Of a DNA stretch of 64,000 nt, positions 1-10,193 are shown one piece after another. The position numbers and the translations under genes were made by a program. Source of the DNA: Ziziphus jujuba (Eukaryota > Streptophyta > Magnoliopsida > Rosales > Rhamnaceae); the NCBI RefSeq assembly GCF_031755915.1, contig NC_083384.1, positions 28,128,001 through 28,192,000 of the forward strand. The letters run 5' to 3'. The notes beneath the pieces were generated by a model, which made no database searches, had not been told where the DNA came from, and saw nothing but the letters and a program-made list of their open reading frames with translations. The stretch's first letter is position 1; each line of letters begins with the position of its first letter.

Positions 1-476
1 TAGGGGATTTTAGGTACTCACCAATCGTGAGACTTATTTTTCCTGCATTATGTGTACCAATGTAATGTATGTTGGCATAGTAGATGGATTGTTTTATATT
101 TACCTATTTTATGAAATTGCCAATATGTTATTTTTCTCGCACTTATAAATCAAGATCTATACAGGTAACTGGGCTACCCTTGGTGGTTTTAGTTGCTTTG
201 TATGACATCTGGAATGGCAGTGAAAATTGATTGAATGCCATAAATCACAGGTTCTAAGCTACCATGTCGGTGATTCAGTTCAATGCATTTTATTGTGGTT
301 ATTTGTTTGATTGTCTTTGACCCGCGAAAGGGTATCTTTAGTGCTATAAATACCTTAACGATATTGATTTTATGTTTTATGATGAAAGGCTGGAAAATAG
401 TTATTATTTTATATGTTTTAAATGTTTTGTTGTGTTTACTATTTTCATAATTAGTAGCACTCCGAATACTCTACCA
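1..476. other. Left flank or leader of the copia element
   Basis: AT-rich DNA with no convincing gene. The copia 5' LTR should precede gag, but the ends of the 3' LTR (TGTTAGATAA and ATCTAACA) are not found here and no primer-binding-like TGGTATCAGAGC is visible. The 5' LTR is therefore outside the window or lost. Part of this stretch may be retroelement leader. Confidence 0.4.
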
Positions 477-1678
477 ATGACTACCATGATAAAGTTAGAT
501 GGGACTAATTATCAAAAGTGGAAAAAGACCTTGGTTATGAATTTGATATTTATGAAATTGGATTTGGCTTTGGAGATAGATCCACTAGAGATACCAACTG
601 ATGAGAGTAGTGCGACACTTAGGAAACTTTATAAGGATTGGAAGCATTCTAGTAAGTGCTGCATGATGATGATGGAGAATTAAATGGATGAAGCTATATA
701 TACTAGTATTCGTAAGGTTGATACTGCAAAAGAACTTGAGAAGATAGGAAAGAATTTTATCAAGTTTGATATGAATAAGAAGTGTCACTATTTGAACCTT
801 TTGAATAATACTAAGTATGATGGTGTTAAAAGAGTAAGGGACTAAATTATGTTACTTTCTCTCTATTAAGTTTAAGGACCTTAAGACGAATATTGGAGAG
901 AAGTTAGTGACCTATTCTATAATGAAAAGCCTTCCATCTCAGTTTGATAATATAAGGTCTAGTTTGAATACTTAGGAAAAAAAAAGAAAAAAAGAAAGGT
1001 AATATTTTAATAATTGAGACCAATATTATTGATGTGCCTATGAATTCTTTGTGGTTAGATACTGGAGTAACAATTCATGTTACTAATTCATTGCAAGGCA
1101 TGATAAGCTTAAGGGGGCCAACCAATATTGAGCAGCATGTTTATATGAGAGATAGCTCAAGAGTGAAGGTGGATATCAGGGGAGCAATCAAGTTGAAGCT
1201 TGCCACTGGATATGTTTTAGAATTACAAGAAGTTTCCTATGTACCTTCAATAAGAAGAAACTTATTATCTATTTCTCTTTTGGATAGTCAAGATTATAGT
1301 TTTTTGTTTGGAAATAACAAAGTTAAAATTTATAAGGATGGTAAAGTTGTTGGTTTTGGAACTTTATGTGGCAATTTATATAGATTTGATTTATTTAATA
1401 ATGGTCTCAGTTGTTCTATTAATTCTGTTGTTGCCTCTATTGTTGCTTCTAAACGTCTAAGAGTTAATGATAATTCCGCAATATTATGGTATAAGCGTTT
1501 GGGACATATTTCTAGGCATAGAATGGAAAGGTTAGTAAAGGATAAAATACTTCCTGATCTTGATTTCTCCGACCTGTCGACTTGTGTTGAATGTGTCAAA
1601 GGAAAACTAACTTCCAAGATTAGAAAGCATAAGATAGCAAGGTGTGGAGATGTTTTGGAGTTAATCCATACTTATATA
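477..1678 (+). pseudogene. Copia gag, protease and GAG-pre-integrase remnant
   Basis: The ATG at 477 opens a gag-like reading (LDGTNYQKWKK, typical of the copia gag N-terminus) that stops at 681 and continues in the same frame with further stops to about 970. From 1,034 a 215-codon stretch is open. It has a protease-like LDTGVTIHVTN, where active copies usually read D-S/T-GA, then a GAG-pre-integrase domain with WYKRLGHIS and CVECVKGK, the H and C ligands of the integrase zinc finger. The reading runs straight into the inserted solo LTR after HTYIC. No intact gag protein is possible. Confidence 0.8.
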
Positions 1679-4600
1679 TGTAACACCCCATCCCAAAGTA
1701 CAACAGAAATTTTCCAATTTTGACCGAGGTTAACCGTTGACTTTGACCGTTGACTGTTGACCAAAGGGGTCAAAAGTTGACTTTTTGACTCGAATGGAAT
1801 TCTAGGTTGACTGAGGTACCATTATGAAGTTCACGTTGGCACGAGTTCGTAGACTAGTAGCACGTTGAAAACGGAGCTACGGTTTGAAAGTTATAGGCAA
1901 AACGAGTCAAGATTCAAACTGTCCAAAAGATACCGGGAGTTGACTTCTTATGGTTGTAGAATTTTGCTTTGACTTTTGTATGGTTGTGAAGTACTCATCG
2001 ATATGAGTTCATAAATTAGCGGCATGCTTTAAATTGGATATCTGGTTAAAAAGTTATGGACGTGTGAAGTTTTCCGACTATCGTAATATTTTAATATTTT
2101 TGAATCGGTGAACAGTGAAATGCCACGTGTCGGCATCTGAGAGGTCCACGTGGTTGAACAGTGTCACCCATGGTGGCTTTTATTTTGGCAAAACGACGGG
2201 GGAGGGGAGAGAAAGAGAGAGAGGAGAGAGAGAGGGAGAGAGAAAGACCACCGGCCGCCGGAGTTGTCAACTTTTCCGGTCGAATTTTGTTACACGCGCT
2301 GGCCAGGCAGGAGCGCCTCTCCATTCCCGGCCAATCCCCAAAATTTCACGGCCAACCGACCGGCGACGGCGATTTTTCCCCTTCACCATCGGCCACCGCA
2401 ATTTGACCCATTTCCGGCCATTTTCAGGCCACACGCCCACCCCTCATCACCTCCTCATTTACTGCCAGCCCACCAAATTCACGGCCACCGGACCTCCGAC
2501 GCGCTGAGATCGGAGTATTTTCCGGCGAGGGGCCTAAAATCTTCAAACCCAGATCTCTTCGCCGTCCGGCCTCTGTTTGCCTCACCGCCGGTCCTGTTGG
2601 AACCCTCTCCCCTCGATCTACAAAACATCCAAAAATCTCTGTCATCGGCCACCGGACGCATCGTCGACGGTGACGGTTGCCGATGACCGCGACGGCTTGC
2701 CGGAAAATCCAGTTCCGGCGAGTACCTAGATTGCAACGCCGGTCCCTCCCCACTAATTCCAACCTCCTGAATCCAAATCCGATGTCCTTTTCCTCCAATT
2801 CGCCATGGTTTAAGAGAATCGAAGAGTTGAATCCTGAAAGCTTTCCGGCGAGATTTCGGCCACCTCAGGTCCAATCTCTGGGAAGTAAGACCGGATCCGT
2901 GATTCTTGTTACTTAAGCTTCGATTCGGAGCATGGGTGAGTCGTGGAATTGATCCCATGGAGGATCTTGGATTAATTGCGTGCTCCAGGTGAGTGACCCA
3001 CCTTCAAATTAATTTCGGGAATTAAATTTGTGAATATTTTGTGTGAATTGAATATTTGAAATTGATATTTTATGTGCCAAAATATTTAGTGGTTTTATTT
3101 GTGAAAATTTGATGCCCAATTGAGTGAATCAAAATATTTATATATTAAAAAATATTTTGATTCAAAGAATTTTATGAAATTGAATTGAAATTATTAACTA
3201 GTAAATTAATTTGTTGGAATATCTCATAATGGAATATTTCCAAAATATGTTTATGTGTTCGATATCATGAGAATTTCTATCTAGAATGGTATTGCTAATT
3301 CATAATGTTTTTAATATACGTTTGGTGCCAAAAGAATTTATTTGAAAATTTAAAGAAATTGTGGTTTGATTTATTGTAATTATTGCTATGGTTATTAGTT
3401 TTAAAAATTGTTTTGGGGTATAACATAATATATATGTGTTCGAATAATTTGGCTTATATACCATTTGATTGAATGTTTGGATTAAGCATATAAAAATATT
3501 TGCCTTATTAAATATGAGTTGTCATTTTACGTAAGGTTTGACAATGTATTAAATGGTTTTATATTCTAATGGGTTCATAAGTGAACTTGGAGTAGTTAAA
3601 TATTTTGGTATTTCAATTGAGATTTTAAATCATTTTGGAAACTATTTGGTTTGAGAAACCAGATTGAAAATTATATAATTTTAAGCACGATCAAATATTT
3701 TATAATTTGAGATGCTTAAAATTGGTTTATGGTGAATATATTTCACTGTGGTACTTCTGGTTTTCGTATGAAATGATATTTTGAGATTCTGAAATATTTG
3801 AACAAGCGGTTGAACTTGACAATTAAATTATGATTATGATACAGTAGGATACTATATCGGTTATTTTAATTGATATACCATATAGTACCAGAGTTTGGTT
3901 TAGTATTATATTACAGCGTGCTGGGTTTACCACGGTGCCGTGAGGTTGGTTTCATCCAACGGTTATCTATTATTACCACGGACTGTGAGGTCGGGTTCAT
4001 CTGACGGTTTTAATATTATTACCATGGAGCCGTGAGGTTGGTATCATCCAACGGTTTATTATTGCCACGGACCGTGAAGTTGGGTACGTCCCGACGATTT
4101 ATTTATTATTATTCCCACGACCCTGTTCATATATTGAGGGTCGTGAGGTGGGTGTAACCCACGGTTTACAGATTGGTACGTCGTATGGTACATTGTATAT
4201 GTTGTATTTAACGTTGTTTTTATTAATTATTTCAATTGGAAAACTTCATACAAATTTTATGGAATTTTATTATGTTTTTGATTTCTTATTTATATTAGTG
4301 TTTTAACAGTGCATTTCATCTTGATTTTTCTATTTATATTGATTTGGTGATTTTAAAAAAGATCTTACTATGTTTTTACCATTTATCTTAAATTGAGGTT
4401 TTAATTTGATTTAATTTTTCCTTTACTTAATTCTTCAAGAAATTATTTCATTTTAATTAAACAATTATTTCATGAATTGTTTTAATGTGAATTTTATTAA
4501 TATTTCGGTATTAATTGTTATGACATGGATAAATTATTAGTAACTGTTATAAGATATTTTTATTTCAATTTATTCATTATAAATTTTGGATGCTCGATTT

Positions 4601-5305
4601 ATTATATTTTATTGGATAATTAGTTGACTAATTGATTCCTTGGTTTTTGGGAAATAGAAATAACGGGTTTTGCGAAAATGTTTTAAAAAGGGAAACTTTT
4701 CCAACGGAATGAATGGTGAGGGTTTTGAAAGAAAATATTATTTTCAATTAATTATTATTTATTTATTTATTCTTAATTAATCAAGTGTACTATAATTATT
4801 ATTACGGTTATAATTATACAGTAGATAGGGTCACTCACTAAGATGATTAGCATCTCATATTTCTGAATTCTGTTCCCCTAGGTACCAAGTTTGGGAGACA
4901 TTGGTATTCCGGGGCGAGCTCGACGTCTCAGTTCTTTGCCGAAAGTCCAAGAAACATTTCTTCCCGTTTCCTCTTCATCTTGTATTGCTCCTTTATCTGA
5001 CATTGTATTAATTCCACATTTATTTGTATAATGCTCTGTTTACTGTATTGGATATTTAGTTGTTAATTATGTAGTGATTTACTGTTATTCATTTGGAGTG
5101 CTGCAAAATTGTGGAATCAAATTGTAGTAACGTGGGAGGAATAAGGAGATGTTTATAGAAGTGTGTTTTCAGTGCAGAAAATTTTTGGTTAGTCCTACCC
5201 TTAGGGGAGGTGCTGCCGGATTTTCCGTTGGAAGGTTCGGTGGTATTTCCCTGGGATCAGGGCTTGTCTAGGGTTCCGGTGAGGAATTTTGGACGGGTCC
5301 TGACA
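1679..5305 (+). mobile_element. Solo LTR (long TG...CA family, copy 1) inside copia integrase
   Basis: Begins TGTAACACCCC and ends GGTCCTGACA, and interrupts the copia integrase between HTYIC and GPFIPTALDGY. TATA flanks it on both sides (1,675-1,678 and 5,306-5,309), a 4-bp target duplication in a TA-rich site. No internal domain, primer-binding site or polypurine tract is present, so it is a solo LTR. The start and end styles and length resemble long LTRs of plant Ty3/gypsy chromoviruses of the Tekay/Del kind, but that assignment is inference. Internal features are two CACGTG boxes near 2,124 and 2,147, a GA-rich tract at 2,205-2,250, a GC-rich block to about 2,900, AT-rich DNA, then a degenerate repeat at 3,929-4,168. 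Copy 2 of the family lies at 10,194-14,165. Confidence 0.85.
3929..4168 (+). repeat. Five degenerate ~45-55-bp tandem units inside LTR copy 1
   Basis: Units begin with (A/G/C)CCACGG or ACCATGG, contain GTGAGGTTGG, and end with CATCCAACGG or a variant. Each unit could fold into a short hairpin (GTTGG with CCAAC). The matching place in LTR copy 2 does not show the same units. Confidence 0.7.
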
Positions 5306-6030
5306 TATATGTGGACCTTTCATACCAACTGCTTTAGATGGTTATATGTATTTTATCACTTTCATTGATGATTTTTCTTGTTATGGACATGTTGAACTTA
5401 TCCATGAGAAATCGGATTCTTTGGTTCCTTTAAGGATTTTAAAGTTAAGATGGAGTTTCAAAAGAATAAGATGATAAAGGCTGTAAAGTTTGACAGAGGT
5501 GGTGAATTTTATGGCAGATATGATGAGACTGGATGGAACCCAGGGCCTTTTGCAATATATTTACTTGAGTGTAGCATTGATGCACAATATACAATATCTA
5601 GTACTCCTCAGCAGAATGGCATAACTAAGAAAAGAAATCGTACCTTGTTGGATATGGTGCGATCTATGTTGGCAAATTCTAGTTTGCAAGATTATTTGTA
5701 TGGTGAGGTTTTAAGGATGATGGCTTATATTTTGAATCAAGTTTCAAGTAAATTCATTCCTAAGACTCCTTTTGAGTTATGGTTAGGAAGAAAACCTAAT
5801 TTGCACCATTTTTTAATATAGGGTTGCAAAGCTCAAGTACGGATTTATTATCCCCAAATTAAGAAGTTGGATCCTAAAACTATTAGTGGATATTTTGTTC
5901 GCTATTGTATAGGATATAGGGGTTCGAGATTCTTTTGTTCCATCTCACACCACTAGAATTGTGGAATCAAACAGGGCTGTTTATTTTGAAGATGATTTTG
6001 AGTTTGATGATAGTAATGGTCCAAGAGAGC
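5306..6030 (+). pseudogene. Copia integrase core, second half
   Basis: Continues the integrase after the solo LTR: ALDGY, FITFIDDFSCYGHVE (first catalytic D region), a frame change near 5,440, then KFDRGGEF (second D region) and STPQQNGITKKRNRTLL carrying the third acidic region. Copia integrases usually read TPQQNGVAERRNRT here. In this copy the expected glutamate is replaced by lysine (ITKKRN), which would remove the catalytic residue of the DDE triad. The reading then passes ELWLGRKPNL and a stop at 5,819-5,821. Confidence 0.8.
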
Positions 6031-7795
6031 CTTAATTTAGAGAAGAAAGTGTATTCATTTCTAGTGTTGTTGTTCCTGATAGAGATGTTATTAATTTAGT
6101 AGTTGATGAACCAGTAGTTGGTCAAGATGAATCTATTATTGAAGAGTAGAATATTTCAGCTATTGTAGATGCTGATCTACCTTTAAGAAGGTCACAAAGG
6201 ACTACGAGATCAGGTTTACTTGCAGGATCATGAGTTTGACATAAGTGATGATTTAAATCTAGTCACTTATGAGGAGGCCATAAGCAGTTCGCACTCAAAT
6301 TTTTGGTTAGATGCAATTGAAGATGAAATAAAATCCATGGCATCAAATGGAGTTTGGGATTTGGTTAAGTTACCAGAGGGTAGTAAGCCTATTAGGTATA
6401 AATGGGTCTTTAAGACTAAAAGAGACTCCAATGGTCAAGTGGAGAGGTATAAGGCTAGACTTGTAGCCAAAAGGTTTAGCCAGAAAGAATGAATTGATTA
6501 CACTGAGACATTCTCTCATGTATCCACAAAGGATTCTTTTAGAATCATTATGGCGATTATAGCACATTATGACCTGGAGTTGCATAAGATGGATGTCAAA
6601 ATTGCTTTTCTGAATGGTGATTTTTTTAAGGATGTGTATATGGTTCAACCAGTTGGCTTCAGCAAATGAGGAATGGTAATTTGGTTTGTAAGTTTGAGAA
6701 GTCAATTTATCATCTTAAGCAGGTTTCAAGGAAATTGTATCTCAAGTTTGATGAGGTTGTCACCAAAAATAGCTTTAAGGAGAATGTTGTTGATAGGTGC
6801 ATATATATGAAGATCAGTGGGAGCAGTTTTATATTTTTGGTGTTGTATGTTGATAATATACTCTTGGCTACCAATGTCATTGACCTGTTGGCTGAGACAA
6901 AGCAGATGTTGTCCAACCATTTTGACATGAAAGATCTTAGTGAAGCTTCTTTTGTTTTGGGAATCAATATTGTTTAAGATAGGACTAATTATGTGTTGCA
7001 ATTGTCTCAAAGAACCTATATTGATAGAATATTTAAGAGGTTTGATTCGTACAATTGTTCTTCTGGAAAGTCACGAAAAGTGAACGACTTTCTAAGGATC
7101 AGTATTCCAAGAATGATAGATAGAGGATGGCAATGAAAAATGTTTACTATACTTAGCAGTGGGTAGTTTTATGTATGCTCAACTTTATACACGGCTTGAT
7201 ATAGCTTTTGCTATGTGTGTGCTTGGTAGATTTATGAGTAATCCTAGTTCTATTCATTACCAAGCAGTTAAGAAGGTCTTTAGATATCTTTAGGGTACTA
7301 AAGATCATATGTTAATATATCGACGCACAAACTCTTTTGATGTAGTTGGTTATAGTGATGCAGATTATAAAGGCTGTGTGGATGATAAGAAATCTACCAC
7401 TAGATATATATTTATCATGGCAGGAGGTGCTGTATTTTGACGGAATGCCAAGCAGTTAGTGACAGCATCCTCGACTATGGAGACAGAGTATATGGCGTGT
7501 TATGAAGCTACTTGTCATGTAGTTTGGCTTCGAAATTTTATTCGTGATCTGGGAATGGTTGACTCCATTTAGAGGCCTATTATAATGTATTGTGACAATA
7601 CTATAATTTAAAAGGTACTCCTGGTGCAAGGTAAATTGATGTAAAGTATTTTGTGGTAAAGGAGAAAGTAGAAGAGGGCCTCATTACTATTATTCATGCG
7701 TCTATTTACAGCATGGTGGCAAATCCACTAACTAAGGCCTTACCAGTATGCATATTTAAGAAGCATGTGTCCCATATGGGATTGTTAAACATTTG
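6031..7795 (+). pseudogene. Copia reverse transcriptase and RNase H remnant
   Basis: RT begins around 6,220 with EAISSSHSNFWLDAIEDE and NGVWDLVKLP, then KWVFKTKRDSNG and YKARLVAKRF, hallmarks of copia RT. A stop follows at 6,490, then MDVKIAFLNGD. After another stop, LVLYVDNILLA is the YVDD active-site box with the second D changed to N. RNase H is visible around 7,340-7,600 (VGYSDADYKGC, KQLVTASSTMETEYMA, WLRNFIRDLG, IMYCDNT) with several stops. All core domains are therefore disabled. Confidence 0.82.
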
Positions 7796-8011
7796 AGATT
7801 GTTGTGGGTCAGTGAGAGTTTATTATGTATTCTGTAGTAATATCCATATTGAGTATTATTTATTTCTTTGAGTATTTTGATACATTGATGTATGTGGATC
7901 ATTATTTATTTATGAGATGATTTATTACACATATTATTGCTCCTTTTATTTACAGGCTTGTTACTTTTAGTCTATGTATATGAGTATGTTGATCCACAGG
8001 TGCCATGGTGA

Positions 8012-8252
8012 GCCCCTACTACCTAGTTTGGATATATTGTTGTATCCTATCGATACACAATGTGCTTGGATGAAATGGTATTGTGTGTTAGGTAAATCTC
8101 TATTATCTAAACTGAATTTATGGCATGCAAAGTGCTCAATTGAAATGGTATCATGTTTTGAGAGATTTACTGAGAGAATTTCTACTACCTAGTCTAGTAT
8201 ATTGTTGTGCCTTGTCGGCATACTATATATTTAGATGAAATGGTATTATGGT
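8012..8252 (+). repeat. Imperfect direct repeat in copia 3' untranslated region
   Basis: About 75 bp at 8,012-8,086 (CTACTACCTAGTTTGGATAT to GATGAAATGGTATTGTG) recurs at 8,178-8,252 with small changes. Related partial units lie between them. It sits between RNase H and the polypurine tract. Confidence 0.65.
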
Positions 8253-8310
8253 TCGGGAGATTCTGAAGTAAGTGAGTCTGAATTATATATGATGATGATG
8301 ATGCAGTTCA

Positions 8311-8320
8311 AGTGGGAGAA
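8311..8320 (+). other. Copia polypurine tract
   Basis: AGTGGGAGAA lies directly before the TG of the 3' LTR, the expected plus-strand priming site in copia elements. Confidence 0.8.
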
Positions 8321-8819
8321 TGTTAGATAAATTAATATTTGTGGACTTACCATAATCAATTACTCACTTACAAGGCCTATTTATGCCATTAATAGAACTA
8401 ACTTATTTTATTATTTTGTAGTGAGGCTCTTGGTCACACACTTTCTATAATACTTCGGTTGGCCCATTGAACTGGAGGATCAACTCTCTTTAGAAGCCCA
8501 TTTTGATTTATCCATATTTTTATTATTATTATATTATTAAATTATTTTTTTTTTATGTGTGTTAAAATTAATGGGTAAGTCTAATTTGAAGAAACTATAA
8601 ACTAGGACAAGTAAACAGACACATACTGTATCTTGAGATTAAGATTTTCAGAGATCATTCAGAGTGGTATGAGAGTAATGTATTCATAGGCGCTACTTTA
8701 CGTTATTTTCTATTTTGCAAGATTAAAAAATTCAATTTATCAATGGCTGCGATTGGAAGTTAGTATATTTATGTTTTAATGGAATTTATTATGTATGTTT
8801 AGATCTGTAAAATCTAACA
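8321..8819 (+). repeat. Copia 3' LTR (499 bp)
   Basis: Starts TGTTAGATAA and ends AAAATCTAACA, giving the short inverted ends TGTTAG/CTAACA, and follows the polypurine tract at once. No partner 5' LTR is in the window, so age cannot be judged from LTR divergence. Confidence 0.85.
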
Positions 8820-10188
8820 TACTCTCCACCTCTGTTTAATTCACATTTTCTTGTTTCTGTTTCATATGCTTTTTTTTTTTTTTTTATCTTTGTTTTGCTC
8901 ACATACTAGCATAGCATACTCTTCACCTTTGTTTAATTCGCATTTTCTTGTATACATATATCCATGTACAATCATTTAAGTGTAAAAAATAATATAACTA
9001 GTCCTTCAGTTTAGATTTCACTCAGAATCCTTAAAAAGAAAAGGGAATAAGAATTGTCCAAACAACCAATATCATAAGTTATTTCAACTGGACGTCTAAG
9101 AAAGTTAAGAAAAGTCCAATGGACCATCAATCACCAAGACCTATGAGTTGTCCGAATGAAATTTCATATTATAAGAGATAAGGGAACAATCTACTCATTC
9201 ACCCGAAAAAAAAAAAAAAACAAAAAAAAAACAAAGAAGGGAACAATCTACTCCTTCGAAAATGTTCGAATGGAATGTATGTGTATCATTCGGATAGCCC
9301 CGCTTGCAAATGAACAAAGTCCAAAACCACAACGAGAAAGTTCTGATTGGAACTTTAGTCATAAATAAGTCCAATCGGATGCATACACTGATTAGCCTAA
9401 TCAAGGTAATGGGGTCAAATAAATTCTTATCAAAATAACATAAGTAGTGTACTCTGATCAGATATTTTAATACTTACACACGAATCCCATCTAAAAGACA
9501 TGAAAGAAAATACCTACATGCTAGGGTTTTATAAAACCCTAAACACGTGGCACCGTGACAATAACAATTACCCCAAAGAGGAATGCCTATATAAAGAAAA
9601 CACTAGCCTTACAAAAGGGTATGTGAAATACTCTATTTTTCTTTTCACACTTTTCCAGTTGGCACCATGACAATTACCCCAAAGAGGAATGCCTCTAAGA
9701 AGAATGGCACTAGCCCCACAAAAAGGTATGTGAAATACTCTATTTTTTCTTTTCACACTATTCCAGGAATGACTTCACTAACTTGAGCATGGAAGAGCAA
9801 TAGACCGGTACCGCACATGTGCCCATTAATTCCTAGCTCCTTTTATTGGTTTTCAAGCGAAACTCACCAAGAAAGCTCATTGGAAGGCTGGAAATTTTGC
9901 TTTGATTGTTTTCACCCAAACAAATTTATACTCTTCATTTCGTTTTTCAAAAAACGCAATGGTAAATTTCATTGTTTTATGATTCCAAATGAGATATATA
10001 TCTTTAATATATGTATATATGTATATAAAATAATTCCAAGTTTTATTTTCGTAGGAAATATATATTCCATTTATATTATCCATTGTTTTTAGACAATTTC
10101 GTAGCTCAACTCTCACACCTCCCATATATATATATATATATATATATATTCCTACAAATAAATATTAATTTATCGCTAAATTCCCCAA
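8820..10188. other. Intergenic DNA with small tandem duplications
   Basis: No gene is supported. A ~34-bp piece (ACTCTCCACCTCTGTTTAAT onward) at 8,820 recurs at 8,920 with few changes. A longer duplication lies at 9,548-9,766, and a TA microsatellite at 10,124-10,149 precedes the second solo LTR. Confidence 0.6.
9548..9766 (+). repeat. Two-copy ~111-bp tandem duplication
   Basis: Unit 1 (about 9,548-9,657) and unit 2 (about 9,659-9,766) share GGCACCRTGACAA, ATTACCCCAAAGAGGAATGC, GGTATGTGAAATACTC and the tail CTTTTCACAC..TTCCAG. They differ by a few indels. Confidence 0.8.
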
Positions 10189-10193
10189 CAATT

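Larger units (their letters stand above)
477..8819 (+). mobile_element. Decayed Ty1/copia LTR retrotransposon, interrupted by a solo LTR
   Basis: Translated pieces occur in copia order: gag, protease, GAG-pre-integrase zinc finger, integrase, reverse transcriptase, RNase H, polypurine tract, 3' LTR. That order (integrase before RT) separates Ty1/copia from Ty3/gypsy. Stop codons and frameshifts are scattered through every domain, so the element cannot be autonomous. The integrase is split by the solo LTR at 1,679-5,305; joining the flanks restores a continuous reading across the junction. The left end is not identified: 477 is the first gag ATG, not the element border. Confidence 0.85.

Noticed and set aside
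2091..2958. Several overlapping frames on both strands in the first solo LTR
   Set aside because: They overlap in many frames because the block is GC-rich with few stops. Not called as genes; the one pair shared between LTR copies is noted as a finding only.
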